Numbered from the stretch's first letter, positions 24,001-35,930 are shown. The stretch: 64,000 nt of DNA from Punica granatum (GCF_007655135.1 NC_045131.1:13500001-13564000); one strand, 5' to 3'. The notes: generated by a model from the sequence alone, not told the origin. A program made the numbers and translations.

Positions 24001-25342
24001 CACAAATATAAACATATCGAAATAATGCAATATTGAGTGTCATGTGCTCTTATCTAGTATTTAAAGGTTTCAGATTCGATTTTTCTGGTGAAATTACATG
24101 TACCCATGTATTAGGTTTATACTAATCCATGAATCTACATTATAAAAATAAATAAATAAATAATGCAATATTGTTCGGCTTCATAAATAGTAACTTTTTT
24201 CCCAGTAAGAAAAGGGCCATTCGTAGACAATAATGAAACACGAAATCTATCTGTTATATAAAGTTTGCTTCGAAGGGGAAAATCTTCCGGTTCCATCACA
24301 TAGAGCAGACTGCATCAATAAAATTAGTATTGGGATGGATATTAGCTAGTGATAAGTTTACTGACAAGAACCGAATATAAAATTCCTTAATTATTTCAGG
24401 CGGGATTGTATGTGAAAGTTGACAAGTTATACTTGTGCCTATAGTTTATGTCTCAATCTGTATACATTATATCAACGAAAGTTCATACAAACATCCAACT
24501 CAAACTGAATCGAACAACGGCGATCCCTTCAAATGGATCCCTATCAACTCATTTTCTTTAAAATAATGTGACTGTGGAACCCACAATTCGTCAATCCATC
24601 AATCAACAACTGAACAACAGCACGTGTGACACGACCTCCAGACCCGACTTTGGTTCAAAATTTGTGAACATGCATAATCGATCGGAAAAGAGGTGTAAGA
24701 AAAATTATGTGGAAGAAATTAGAAGAATAGGAGACCGATCTTCAAATATATATATAAGAGTCGGAAGTTACAATTGGCGAATGTCTTCATACAGGCGGGT
24801 TTAGTACAGTGACACATTGTTGACTCGAAATTGCGAGTCGCATTAGATTCTCGTTAGTGGGACTTCCTTATCTCTTTATTTAATTTTACTATTTTCGTAT
24901 TAGGCTATATAAACGGAAAATGATTTAAATTTGGAATGTATTCAAATTAAAATAACAGGACATAGAGTTGATGGTATCTGTGATTCTGACACAAATCAAC
25001 TATGGCTGACAAGTTTGTCTCGCTTAGATTACTGTTGACGACGAACAATTTGGATGAGGTTAATTAGTCCAGTCCATAATAATTCTCAGAGACAACAACT
25101 GAGCAGCAGAACAAGCTGGGCTAATGCAAAATTATTGTCCTTTATACACAGTGAAAAGGGTATTTCACCAACCACAAGGATGTGCTTTTTTCCATGGTAT
25201 ATTAAATCTAATATTGGCGAACTTTACCAGTATCCAAAATCCATTGAAAGCACATTTTGTTGTCTGGATTAATTCGACGGTCAGACAGAATTAGTCAGGT
25301 CAATAAGTCAAGAACATTCATGATCTTATTGAAATAAAAATA
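24001..25342. other. AT-rich intergenic region
   Basis: No gene is recognised; open frames at 24568-24804 and 25054-25272 carry no known motif. At about 24055-24145 the order ggtttcagattcgattttt, then an ATGTACCCATG segment, then ttatactaatcc resembles the tail of the SINE-like copies elsewhere, followed by an AAATA run (24146-24163). Confidence 0.4.
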
Positions 25343-26120
25343 TCTATAACTATTATAAAAGTACAAATTATAATAGATTATTTAATTTTTCATAATTTTG
25401 CTTTTACCCTTCTCATAATTCTTAATAAATTGATTTTGATGCTAAAATTTTGTCGAACCACTGTGATCATTAAGGGTCATACCAATCGGAACCCTAGAGC
25501 TTGCTCCAATAATAGTTCTTAATAAATAATTGATGTTAAAGTTTCGTCTCAAACCATGTAATCATTTGGAATTATTCCAAATAAAAATGTCAAAAGTTGC
25601 TTCGGTAATCATTTTTAATAAATTAGTTAATATTTCATATAGATAAAATGTATAATTACTATTAAATAAGAAATTAAAAATATTTATATATGTTACACAA
25701 ATAAAAGCATCTTTATAATGAATTATTGAATTTTCTTTTCTCTCATTGTTTTTCATTTTTTAATTTTAACATCTCAATTTTGGTTAAATAAGATAAATAA
25801 TTTTCATATATTCTAACAGGTGCATTTATAGTCGTTGTATATATAAAATCGTTTTGTACTACCTATTACAATCTTACTTTTAATAAGAATATTTTCTATC
25901 TATTTAGTTATACAAATAAATATTTTGATTTATTTTTTAATGTGAATAGCAAGTTAAAGTTGAACATAATAGATGAAATTACTTAGAATATAATATTATT
26001 TGAAAATAAAATATATATGATTTTTATATTTGTATAATAAGTAATATTTATTTTAAAATATACAAAATAGCGTATCAAATGCATTATTTTCACGTGCATC
26101 GCACGTGATTATTGGACTAG
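25343..26120 (+). mobile_element. Non-autonomous Helitron (778 bp)
   Basis: The 5' end starts TCTATAACTATTATAAAAG, the 3' end is CTAG (26117-26120), and the element sits between a host A (25342) and T (26121), the classic Helitron insertion without target duplication. Nine bases before CTAG is a perfect hairpin: CACGTGC, loop ATC, GCACGTG (26091-26107). This is the position and shape of the Helitron 3' terminator-like hairpin. The interior is AT-rich and has no Rep/helicase, so it needs an enzyme from elsewhere. The hairpin incidentally holds two CACGTG motifs. Confidence 0.82.
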
Positions 26121-28306
26121 TAAAAAAAAGAGAGAATCAAAGAAGATATCTCGCAGTAGCACATGCCAATGATGGACCGAGGGTGAGTGGGGTAGTAATC
26201 GCCCCTCTAGAATTTTCACGTCTTAAAGAAATTTACGTATAGTCCTTTAAATTTTAATGAAATTTCTTATATTCGTCCCCTTAACTTAGGAAAACTATTT
26301 TGTAGTTCACCCATCAAGAATCTCGCTCCCCTGAGTCCAAACCCTGAATCCATCCCGACCCACGCCCTCATTTGATAACCAAATGTTCTATGTTCAATAC
26401 TCGATTAACGATATGATTTCTATTATAGTACTGGATTCATGCCCTTTCCAGTAATCGAAAAAATAGAGAGAAAGAGAGAGGATTTCACAGGGGAGAGAGA
26501 GGTATACTGACAATTCTGAAGGCTTTAAAGAAAGCATAACATACTGGTGTTCTGGTGGAGTCTCTGATCGATGACAAGTGAGCTTGTGACTTCATTTATG
26601 TTCAACGCACCAAAAGCACACAACCACTTTTGAGCAGCCTTCGTCCAGCAAATTAAACAGTATTGGGGTGTAGGCCATGTAAGCGGGGCAGAGCCACTGT
26701 ATTGGTAGGGGAGCAATTGCCCCCTTAACTTTGAATTTTTTAAAATTTTATCCCAAAAGTATATTTATTTATTAGTTTTTCTATGTAAAATTAGTATTTT
26801 ATCCATCTTGAAAAAAAAAATTTATATACTATATATATCAAGTAACATTTTTGCCCCATGGATGAAAATCCTGGCTCCGTCCCTGTACATAAGCTTTTTC
26901 ATCTTATTTCACTTTGAGATAATCATGGGGGTTCCATGTTAAATAATCAAATATTGTATAAAAATATGAACTAGTTCTTATGTTACTCTGAAAGTCGAGT
27001 TCCATGGCGAAAATTTTCTGTACGCATGATAAAATAATTATAATCCATTCACAATGTGTTAGTTAAGATGTCATTCACCCATGCCTGAGAAGAAAAATAG
27101 TTTGCCTACGTCATAGTCGTAGTCAGTAAAAAATTCCGAGTGAGATAGTAATAGCTCCGACTCAGAGAATTTGTCATGCTATCACCAGCTAGCTTAGATA
27201 TAATGTTGATTGCCAATATTCGCATGCTGGCTAATACTTGTCCCAATTACAAACCAGTGGTGCACTTGCCTTGGCATCCACACTTGGGAGTTAAATTTGC
27301 GTCTATATATCTTTGCGCTATTAGGATGGATCGGGTGCGCGCGTGAATTAATAGCCGGCTCAGTGTATGGAGACGCAATGCCATCGCGTGATTCAGCATC
27401 TGGATATCATCCACAGTTAGAAACAACCCCATGAATGTTCCCCTTCCGTCTTTCCTTCCATTTCGCTTCATCCAAACAAAAACCATTTGTAGCAATCTTA
27501 TTTTGTATGGGTAAGGGCCGAGTTGCCGTTACCACAAGGGAAGCATAGGCCAAAGAGTCCCATCCCTGATAGTTCATCAAAATCTTTAAAATAAATAACA
27601 CAGAGATCTCAAATTTATATAATTACCGCAAAAATATAAAAAGTGAAAAACTATTTCTGATTTGAAAACATGATCATTTTTCAATTTTTAAAAAAAAGAA
27701 TAATTACATAAATTTAAAATCTACGTAATACTCGCATAATAATTGCCCATGAACTATTGCTCACTAGTTGAGACAGCTACATAAGCAATGCGTCCGCTAT
27801 AACCCCATCTATATCCTGCCTGACCTTATCGTGAGATATATCGGTTTCGAGCTGTGTCAAGCCAGACTCTTGATTCCGAGCAGACGTCATTTGCACTGAA
27901 ACGATAAAATGGCTTAGTCTCTTCTTTATTTTTCTTTTTTGTGCATCAATTTTATAATTATTTTTCGGTAATTTCTTGTAGATTCCTATTAACCTTGAAC
28001 TGGAGAATCATGTTTCCCACTCGAAACCAAGGCACATGGAGACAGTCTTCTACGTAGCAAACACCACATTAGGATCAAACATCAAACATTTTACATAGTG
28101 CCAAGCACAACAGTATCAGCAGAGAGTTGTAGCATAGAACACACACATGGTCAGTAGTAGAGGCTGACAGAGACATTCCAAAAAAAAGTCTCACCAAAAA
28201 CATGTCTCTTACCCCCAAGAGAGAAGGAGAAACAAAAAGGAAAACTAATTTAATTACTGCTGATCTGGTTTTGTACTTCACTGCATTGTATGCATAACCA
28301 CCTTGT
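26121..28306. other. Intergenic region with two related repeat fragments
   Basis: No gene is recognised. Fragments at about 26165-26350 (gtagtaatcgcccctctag..., ...ctcccctgagtcc) and 26696-26893 (ggagcaattgcccccttaac..., ...ctggctccgtccctg) share the order 'gcccc-ttaa...ttttgccc...', typical of a decayed dispersed repeat of plants. Short open frames at 26525-26716, 27210-27601 and 28075-28281 show no domain. The part nearest 28306 would be the 3' end of the LEA gene. Confidence 0.4.
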
Positions 28307-29690
28307 TTATTGAGTTACGTTCTCATTGAGTCGAGCGGCGGCTGCCACCGAAGCAGCCACCCCTCCAGGCTGAGTGGCCAGATTCGGGTTGTTCCCGATC
28401 TCCACGCTGATCACTTCTTCCGCGTCTTGCCTTGTTGCCACCTTGTCCGCTGCCAGCTTTACAGTAGCATCCTGCCATTCTCCCCAAAACAAATTATATA
28501 TCAAAGAAATAGCATATGGATCGGGAAAATGAAAGACCGATCGTCTATGGGATGTCAGTTATAACTTGTAATAATACCGTGAGGATATCAGACAGTTTGA
28601 TTTTATCTTCGTCCCGAAGCATTTGCTCATTGTGGGCAGCAGCCGACTGGGCCAAGGCAGCCAATCCCCCGGGGGTTATCACATTGCTGCCGGTGGCTCT
28701 CACCTCAGCTGCCTGAATTGCAGCCGCGTCGCTCTGGTCCACCGGCTTGCCGCCCATAGTCTGTGCCGCCGCCTCAAGGGCTTCCCCTATTGTGATTGTG
28801 CTCTGGTCAGCTGCAGCCGCAGGGCCTGGTCGCTGCACTGGGGTAAACTGCACGTACTGCCCCACAACCTAAATGCATCGAACTGAGATATTAGATAGGC
28901 GATTTAATCTTATGGCCAATGTACTTAAGTGACTGCTAACATTTAATGCGCGCTAAAGATATTTATCATTTATCACACCGTCATGGCCTAACAGCTCTTT
29001 TACATGCATGGACGGAACTAAAAATGAAGCGTCAATATCAAAGAGGATGTGCACAGTAGCACAAACTCTTGTCTAATAACTAAGAAATTTCTAGTTTGAT
29101 ACGCTGGTGGGATTACCTGTGACATCTTATTAGATATTCATAATTTATATTTCATTATATTAGGTCATAAGTCTCCTTTATAATCGAAAAAAAAAATGAA
29201 GCATTAATCAAATACTCACACGACCATCAATATCATATCTATTGGATAGGACGTGCATAAATAATTCGACGACCCGAACTCCACCGTATAAATCATCATA
29301 TATAGGCAGAGTCGGACGGATTGATTGATGGATTACCTGTCCAGCAATGGATTCAGTAATTATGCGGCTGCCAGGGACATCAGTTTCAATAATGGTCACG
29401 CCCTGGTCCCCAGTAACATCGGTTATGTCTCTATGGCCAACTAGGCCTGCCCGCTCATTGCAGGGGGCTGCTGACTGTATCACAGCAGCAGGGCCGTCCT
29501 TCTGGGTCTGCCCGAACACCATTGCCTCCGCAGTTTGCATCATGGCCGCATCCTCCGGGGCTATGGGCTTGGACGCGAGGTCCCCGGACACGTTGAACAC
29601 GTCCCCGTATTTGATGGGCTCCAATAGCCGCTCCTGCTGGCCCTGGTCGGCCTCCTGCTGCTGCGGTCTCTGAGGCTGTTCCTGGCTCAT
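28307..29690 (-). CDS. Seed maturation protein, LEA D-34/SMP family
   Basis: Three exons, all joined in phase 0 with GT-AG introns: 29337-29690, 28578-28868 and 28307-28471, giving 269 residues and a TAA stop. After a Gln-rich hydrophilic N-terminus (residues 1-25) come three SMP repeats: about 26-83 (IKYGDVFNVSGDLASKPIAPEDAAMMQTAE), about 141-203 (TITIGEALEAAAQTMGGKPVDQSDAAAIQAAE) and about 212-268 (DATVKLAADKVATRQDAEEVISVE). Ala/Gln richness and this domain count match LEA D-34 proteins, disordered desiccation protectants that accumulate in late embryos; that function is family knowledge. The exon structure is intact, with no lesion. ACGT-core elements upstream (29817-29923) fit ABA-dependent seed expression. 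Confidence 0.93.
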
Positions 29691-29816
29691 TGTAATCTCT
29701 CCTGCAACACACTTCGGTCGTAAAATTATGCTTTTAACTTCAACGTTTAGGTGAGCATACGTACATTATATTCTAGTATTGAACTTTTTGTGTTACCAAA
29801 GCTCTCATGACGTGTT

Positions 29817-29923
29817 GCCACGTGGCACCAAAGGCCACGTGTCAATCAGCAGTAAGGCAATGCTCATGCGTGGCACCCTCGACAATATTACACTGGATGC
29901 TCGACACTTGCTCCGTACGTGGC
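29817..29923 (-). promoter_or_regulatory. ABRE/G-box cluster of the LEA gene promoter
   Basis: About 130-230 bp upstream of the LEA start codon lie three ACGT-core elements: GCCACGTGGC (29817-29826, a perfect palindrome), GCCACGTGTC (29834-29843) and TACGTGGC (29916-29923). Clustered ABREs bound by ABI5/ABF bZIP factors are typical of seed LEA promoters. The sites are seen directly; the regulation is inferred. Confidence 0.75.
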
Positions 29924-30853
29924 AGGCAGCAGCTTCCCAACTAGTTCACGAGGACTAGGAATGTGGAGATTTGGACAGAATCATATTACTTTTAGCCGCC
30001 TCAGACAGTCAAAATAACGAAAAATTCTAGCACGACATTGTATTATCATGACATCGCACTCACTATCGTTGGATGCCACAGTATCGAGCAGGATCCACGC
30101 GCATCCATTATGGGGGACTGGGTGATGCAGTGACATAAAGTCACTATAATGGCTCCATGAAAGGAAAATTCTATTGGTATTTTCTCAGGTAATATAAAGA
30201 AAATAAATTTGCATGAATAATTAATGAAGAGATAGAGATAATTCAGGACGCGGAAAGTTCAACAAGTGAAAATCGAAAGTTAAAGAAGTATCATGCCAAT
30301 TAGTGTAGATTGATTCGTGCAGTTCGGCATATGTTTATCTTATATGAAGTTTCAAACAAATATCCTATAATAAATAAAATAGACTATTGTGAGAGATTTA
30401 TTTCTTATTAGTGTCCGGATCCAGTTAAAATCTAAATTATTAGACCACATCAGACTTCCCAATTTAGATGGTGAACACCATGGAAGAAAAAGTACCGCGC
30501 AAAACGCGTCTTTTTTTTTATATAATATTACATTCCTCCTCAATTTATTTTATTTTCAGTGATAAATATTTTGATTTTCGTTAATTTTTTATTGTGTTTA
30601 CCGGATTTTCAGCGTTGATTGCTCGCGCATGCATGTGATGGTGTTATTACCTAAACACATTATGGTATTTGATATAATATCTTAGTAAATCAAAGTTACA
30701 TCATTCGATACAACTAATCGTGTAAAATTTAACGTTCAAAGCTTACTCTTAAAAAATTTTAGATGACCAATGGGTTGCTTTATTGGATAATAAAGTTGAT
30801 AAAATGAGGTCAATGTAAGAGAGGCTCAGAGTTTTATGAAAAATTAACAAAAT
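29924..30853. other. Intergenic region
   Basis: No coding sequence is recognised. It lies between the LEA promoter and the LTR of a Copia fragment, is mostly AT-rich, and carries no repeat I can name. The 63-codon open frame at 30352-30543 looks random. Confidence 0.5.
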
Positions 30854-31076
30854 GTTATAAATATTAACAAATTATTACGATTGTTGATTTATTCATAATA
30901 TTCTGAGTATCTTGTGTAATTATGTACATAACTATATTTTAGATTAGTTGCTTATAGTTTCCTAGTTGATAGCAGATTTTGTGAGATTCTATCTTGTACT
31001 CAGCGTTGTATGTATACGTTCTCATCGATCAGTAATGAAATTTGACAGACAATTGTCCATTCATTTCTCTCTTGCA
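30854..31076 (+). repeat. 5' LTR of a Copia-type element (about 223 bp)
   Basis: It begins TGTTATAAATATTAACA and ends TCTCTTGCA, the TG...CA form of an LTR, followed nine bases later by a primer-binding site. An inverted partial copy of its first 130 or so bases is at 31711-31848, which supports the left boundary. The short length suggests a small LTR. Ends are inferred. Confidence 0.7.
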
Positions 31077-31085
31077 AAATTATTA

Positions 31086-31097
31086 TGGTATTAGAGC
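31086..31097 (+). other. Primer-binding site of the Copia element
   Basis: tggtattagagc differs by one base from the usual plant Copia site complementary to the 3' end of initiator Met tRNA. It sits just after the LTR and 52 bp before the gag start codon. Confidence 0.8.
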
Positions 31098-31148
31098 CCT
31101 TGGCCAAAGGGGTGAGCTCATCACGTCCATCTCTTTCTCAGCATCAAT

Positions 31149-31680
31149 ATGTCTACTGATCAAACTCTTGCAACCACTGTAGCCAACGGAGAAAATCAAG
31201 CACATTTGACTACCCTCCTTTCCCCCTACACCGCCACTTCATCTGATAGCATTGGGATTTAGCTGATCAATTGCAAGCTGAACGGGGACAATTATCTCGC
31301 ATGGTCCCGATTGATGCAGATAGCTCTTCGCGCAAAAAACAAAATAGGATTCATTGATGGAACCCTCCCTGAACCAGTAGAAGGAAACCCGAACAAGGCT
31401 TCGTGGGTAATGGTGAATTCTACTGTCATTACGTGGATCGTAAATACGTTGGAGAAGGATCTTCAGCCAAGCGTTGCCTGCATCGAGAATGCAAGAGTTC
31501 TCTGGGATGACCTGAAACAACGATTTTCCCAAGGTAACGAAACTCGTATTTATCAATTGAAATGTGAAATATGCCTCTTGAGGTAGGAAGGTAGACTTGC
31601 TTCAGAATATTAGTCATTGCTCAAAGGTCTTTGGGATGAGCTGGACTAACTACTTGAAGATACTTTCTGTACCTGTGCGT
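31149..31680 (+). pseudogene. Copia gag (UBN2-type) N-terminal fragment
   Basis: The reading frame from ATG 31149 is hit by TAG at 31260-31262 and again at 31584-31586. Downstream of the first stop it gives the Copia Gag N-terminal region: LINCKLNGDNYLAWSRLMQI, IGFIDGTLPEP, WVMVNSTVITWIVNTLEKDL, ARVLWDDLKQRFSQGN and IYQLKCEI. A further recognisable piece in the same frame (LLKGLWDELD, then a stop) runs to about 31680, where homology ends. Protease, integrase and polymerase are missing, so it is a dead 5' fragment. Confidence 0.85.
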
Positions 31681-31710
31681 GAGTCTGTGGGATGGGAGCA
31701 ACTCGAGCTA

Positions 31711-31848
31711 TACGAAATTTGCTATCAACCAAGAAACTATAAGCTACTAACCTAAAATATAGCTAAGTAAATAATTACACAATATACTCAGAATAGCCTA
31801 GATAAATCAAGAATCGTAATACAAATAATCTAATTATTGATGAAAACA
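31711..31848 (-). repeat. Inverted partial Copia LTR
   Basis: Reverse-complemented, this matches the first half of the LTR at 30854 with modest divergence: attctgagtatattgtgtaa and atagtttcttggttgatagc correspond to near-identical strings at about 30900 and 30954. Its outer end (TGTT at 31848) matches the LTR start. A second element in opposite orientation, or an internal rearrangement, has therefore cut the gag fragment. Confidence 0.8.
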
Positions 31849-32492
31849 ATATTACCAAAAAAAGTCGTTAAGTTTGTAAAATAATACGAATAAAACATGT
31901 AAAAGATAGTGACCACTATCTTAATAAATTAACGAATTTGAGATGGCAGAAAATTTTTTCGTTAAAGTACCGAAAATATCCATTCATTTTTCTTTTTCAT
32001 AAATTTAATAATTCATTTATTTTAAATTTATTCCTAATAAAATTACAAAACCAAAGGACAAATTTTTTTTTCTTTTTCCTTTTTTATTAAATAATATATT
32101 GGACAAAATATATAATAACACTTATCAAATATATACATAATAGTACAGATTAAATCAATAAAATAAAAAAGAAAGTAACAAATTTGCAAGAGTATGAAAA
32201 CCATGTGAAACTCGCCCTAACATTATAGTAAACTAGTCATGGAGTTCGTGTATTAGATGGAATAGAACGTGATCTTACATAAAATTGGAGAATTCAAAAA
32301 TTTTACAAAAGTTATGTGTTAAAAATGGAATAAGTTGAAGAACTCACATATTGAAGAAAGCGCACCCAATGTAGCAAATTTTTCAAGGCCTAATCGATCA
32401 CAATTTTATACATAATACTTATGTCATTTACAATGAATTATACAAAATATAATATAAATTACACATTATATCTATATACCTATTAAAAATAA
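31849..32492. other. AT-rich intergenic region
   Basis: I see no gene or named repeat here; it is strongly AT-rich DNA between the Copia fragment and a foldback element. Confidence 0.5.
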
Positions 32493-32797
32493 GGTAAATT
32501 TCGATGACACCCCTATAGTTTGTAAAACGGTCAAGGACACCCCCTCCTTTTAAAATTAACCATATATCACCTCTCATTTTGCTGATTTCTATTTTTTTCT
32601 TAAATCAAATCAAATTTGATTCGGGTAAAGAAATAAGATAATTGGTTGATTTGTGCATTTTGACATGGGACTCACGTGGTAAAATAAATGTTCTCTTGGT
32701 ATCACGTCAATGAAAGGAGAGGTAGTATATAACTAGTTTATGAAAGGAAGGTATTGCTGACCTTTTTACAAATTATAGGATGCCATCGAAATTTATC
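32493..32797. mobile_element. Foldback MULE-like MITE (about 305 bp)
   Basis: The left end ggtaaatttcgatgacaccc matches the reverse complement of the right end (gatgccatcgaaatttatc). The arms also share 'atagtttgtaaaacggtca' and its inverted counterpart (acctttttacaaattatagg). The flanks ttaaaaata and ataaaaata (8 of 9) could be a decayed 9-bp target duplication. No coding capacity. The terminal GGTAAATT is shared with the element at 23564. Confidence 0.7.
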
Positions 32798-33083
32798 TAT
32801 AAAAATATTATTTGATTTGTTAAAAGTAAATATAAAAGCATCATATCTACAAAAGATATGATGTAACTTGTTTTTTGAAAATTACGATCTCATATGAATT
32901 GTCTTATTTGGTCTTTTCATAAATATTTTTATTTTTAAAAAAATATAAAAAAATATAAAAAAAATCTACATGTCCCACAAATCTATATTTATATGCTTTG
33001 AAATATTTTTACAAGTCATAATTTTTTTAAATTAAAAATTAAAAAAAATTCTTCGAGGAGATGCTGATAATGTGCTTACGAGT
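32798..33083. other. AT-rich spacer
   Basis: Nothing recognised. It includes A/T homopolymer-rich stretches (32930-32960, 33010-33050). Confidence 0.5.
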
Positions 33084-33378
33084 AATTCACATGGCCTCGA
33101 GATAGATTCCTACTAATTAAATTACCAGTTGTTCATTACCACATTTGATATCTCAATTAACATTATTATGAATTTTATTTTATTATCTTATTTTATTATA
33201 CCACCAAAGTGGAAATTCACATTCCTATCCGGTAATAGTAAATCTAAATTACCACTCGAGAAGGAATGTACATGCAGGAATGTGAATTATCATTGTCCAA
33301 TCAAATATGAAAATCTTGGGCTCAGAATTTAAATTAACTTTTTTATAATTCATATAGATTTTCACGTACCAAACGCTT
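33084..33378. mobile_element. Shorter relative of the Harbinger-like element at 12169
   Basis: taattcacatggcctcgaga, gatagattcctactaatta, aaattaccagttgttcatta and tctcaattaacatta line up in order with the left subterminal region of the 12169-13094 element. The right end (cgtaccaaacgctttc) resembles its terminal repeat. The left terminus is lost or decayed and no clean TAA pair is visible, so it is an eroded, internally deleted copy. Confidence 0.5.
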
Positions 33379-34583
33379 TCTTACAAGCCCTGTAGAATCG
33401 TGTACAAATACCGGGTTATGACAGTCATGTACATTCATCCTTCCCCTTTTCTTTTTCTTTTTTTGGGTAAACCGTATACATTCATCTACTATCTATATAT
33501 GTGCACAGTGAGAGAGGGGGGAGAAGGGGGGTTGGTGTTAAGCATTCGACCGGATCGGGATTGAGAAAAAGACTGGTGCATAGAATCACAAGTTTCACAA
33601 AAATCATCGGACTAGTCAATTTCAGAAGTCCATTTTCGCAAAGGTGGGGAATCTCCACTCAAATTTCCAGCCAAAATCATTTTTTGCGGTCGCCTAAAGA
33701 TTGTCGTGTTCCTGCAACCACCACCACAAGCAATGCCGGGTGACATCACTCGCCAATAATTTAATCTCAGCTTACGATGGACCAGCCAAGACTGAGCCAA
33801 ACGCAGGATTGAGTCAAGCACAGCTTGCTCATGATCTTACCTCCAGCAGATAGGAGCTTGAACCACGGTTTTTGCACTCCTTGGCTTGACTATGGGCTGA
33901 GCTCATGTGTTCGGAGGTCTATCACCGTCCCCACGTCCGCATGGTTGCTGCCACCGACCCGGTCGGAGCTGAGCAGCAGTCACCACGTCCATGGTTGAGG
34001 CTGCAATGAGGGGGAGCGCATTCTGACAAAAGGAATCCAAATTACTATCACACACCACCTGAAATCACAGTCCCAAACCCCTCCTATTCGTAAAGTCCTA
34101 TCTTCCGTAGCAAAGCTCGTCCTTGACAAGGCCTCAATGCACACGCACCTTAGCTCGTAATTGTACCTGGATCTTCCCCCGGTTAGAATGAGAAGTCCAG
34201 GGTGTGCAGAATCATCGGGGCATACTAAGGGCAACTATGTCATTCAAGTCTTGATTGGAGACCGAGTCTCAACCCATTTCTAGAATAGCATACCTAGATA
34301 TACCAAGACCATCTGAGATGTCCAGTCCTCACAATCACGGAGCTACATATGGGTTATCAGGAACACCAGTAAGTAGGTATGAACATGATGCAATAGCAGC
34401 CCAACGAATGGCTCTCGATGGCAATAATAAACAACAGTGATAATAACGGCATAATAACCATCATCAATCTATACTTATTATCAGGCATTTAAAGCTGCCG
34501 GTTTCTGCTGCCTTCTTAACATGGTAATCCGTGAGAGATATCCGCTAATAACACTGAAGTCGAAAATTTAGATTTGATGATAT
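33379..34583. other. Intergenic region downstream of the glyoxalase gene
   Basis: No gene is recognised. The stretch 33500-34240 has higher GC and several short open frames, none with a known domain. The part nearest 34583 presumably includes the 3' untranslated region of the glyoxalase gene. Confidence 0.4.
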
Positions 34584-35930
34584 CTAGGAATCTTCTCTGC
34601 TTGCAACCTCCAGCCCATTGCCTGCAAGTCACAGAATTTACAGGATTACTCAAACAGCACAACCCCATGATTGAACATAAACTTGTGAAGACAGATTTGT
34701 GCATCCCACTCAGCTATGCTATAAGCTCATTGAAATAAAACATCCACAAGTAGACATTAACATTTTAGAAGAAACGTCCGAAAGTAAAGACCAGCTCCAA
34801 GGAATCTGGGTCAAAGGATTACCATCAGGATCAAAGAAGAAGATTTGCTTCACTGTCCCATCGGGTAAGGCCCTCTGAAATGTTTCAATTCCTTTTTCCT
34901 GCATCGATATCTTGCATTCAGTGGCTTCCACCATAGAGACAATAAAAAGCAATCAACAGAAACTATGCTAAGCATGGTCCTTTGATCTTAGCCCATCTTT
35001 CCATTTGAAACGACGAGACTGGGAAAGAATATGCAGACTCCTGCCAAGCCTCCGGCCTTCCACTCCCACAAATGGGGGTAAACTAAAAACACAACCGACC
35101 CGTATGAACCAAATACTACCCTCGATCTCCATTTCCATTTAAGGGCTAGTTAACAGAATTCTAGCGAATTAAGCGCTTAAGACTAGTTACGAGTCGGTTA
35201 GGAATCAGAAATTAGGACGATCAAGAGACAAAGAGAGCGAGGAGGCATCCAATTTCCAAACTAAGCAAATAGGAGCTCACTCTAATAAATTCCTCTAAGA
35301 GGTTTTGTCCCTCTAATTTCTCCTCTCTCACTCTCTCCATCCCAACTTCTATCAAACACCCACCTAATTTTCAACCAAGCTAAATCCCAGACCCCGAAGC
35401 TTCCACGGAACCAAAGACTATAATTAAGCGAGACACAGCAAGAACAACACATTTTCCGTCATTAAACTCGAGAAAGTTAAGATTTTAGGAATGGGAATGG
35501 CATCAAACCTGGAGAGTACGGACGAAAGAGTCGAAATTGGAGACAGAGAAGCAGAGATGGTGGCCCCTGGGGAGGTACTTGGGGTCCCTGGTGGTGGGTG
35601 GCGCGGCGCTGTAGGGGCCCTCGGGGAGCCTGCTCTCCGGCAGCCTCTCGATGAGGTGGATAGCCACCCCCGCCGAAGGCAGGCTCAGCCATATCACCTT
35701 GAACTCCCCGAAGTTCGGGCTCTCTATCTGCTCGAACCCCAGAATCTGCCCAGAAAACCCCACAAACCAACTCAATAAACCACATTCCACGACCCACCGA
35801 TGGGCAATTCGGCTCGTCGGAGATAGAGAGGCAAAGAGAGGGGAGGGACCTCTTTGTAGAATTCGGCGAGGCGGTTGATGTCTGATGATTCTCTGGAGAT
35901 GTGGTTGAGGAAAGCTCCCTTGGCCGCCAT
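34584..35930 (-). CDS. Small glyoxalase I-like (VOC superfamily) protein
   Basis: Four exons read as one frame: 35850-35930, 35509-35745, 34823-34898 and 34584-34621, with GT-AG introns. The last junction splits a Gly codon, giving 143 residues and a TAG stop. The start MAAKGAFLNHISRES fits the family. VOC-fold landmarks appear in order: FLNHISRESSDINRLAEFY (1-25), AIHLIE (about 56-60), RGHHLCFSVSN (about 87-97) and the C-terminal IFFFDPDGNGLEVASRE. Likely metal ligands are H10, H57 or E60, H89 or H90, and E136. Plant homologues are small lactoylglutathione-lyase-like proteins whose substrate is mostly unknown; detoxification of methylglyoxal should not be assumed. The frame is intact. An alternative upstream Met (35975) adds 15 residues and is less likely. 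Confidence 0.9.

Noticed and set aside
28310..28886. Plus-strand ORFs opposite the LEA gene
   Set aside because: They are antisense shadows of the LEA exons, with no domain.
29347..29673. 108-codon plus-strand ORF opposite LEA exon 1
   Set aside because: It is the antisense shadow of an Ala/Gln-rich exon; the minus strand carries the SMP domain.
35477..35878. Plus-strand and alternative minus-strand ORFs over glyoxalase exon 2
   Set aside because: Only the frame with the VOC motifs and consistent splice phases is supported.
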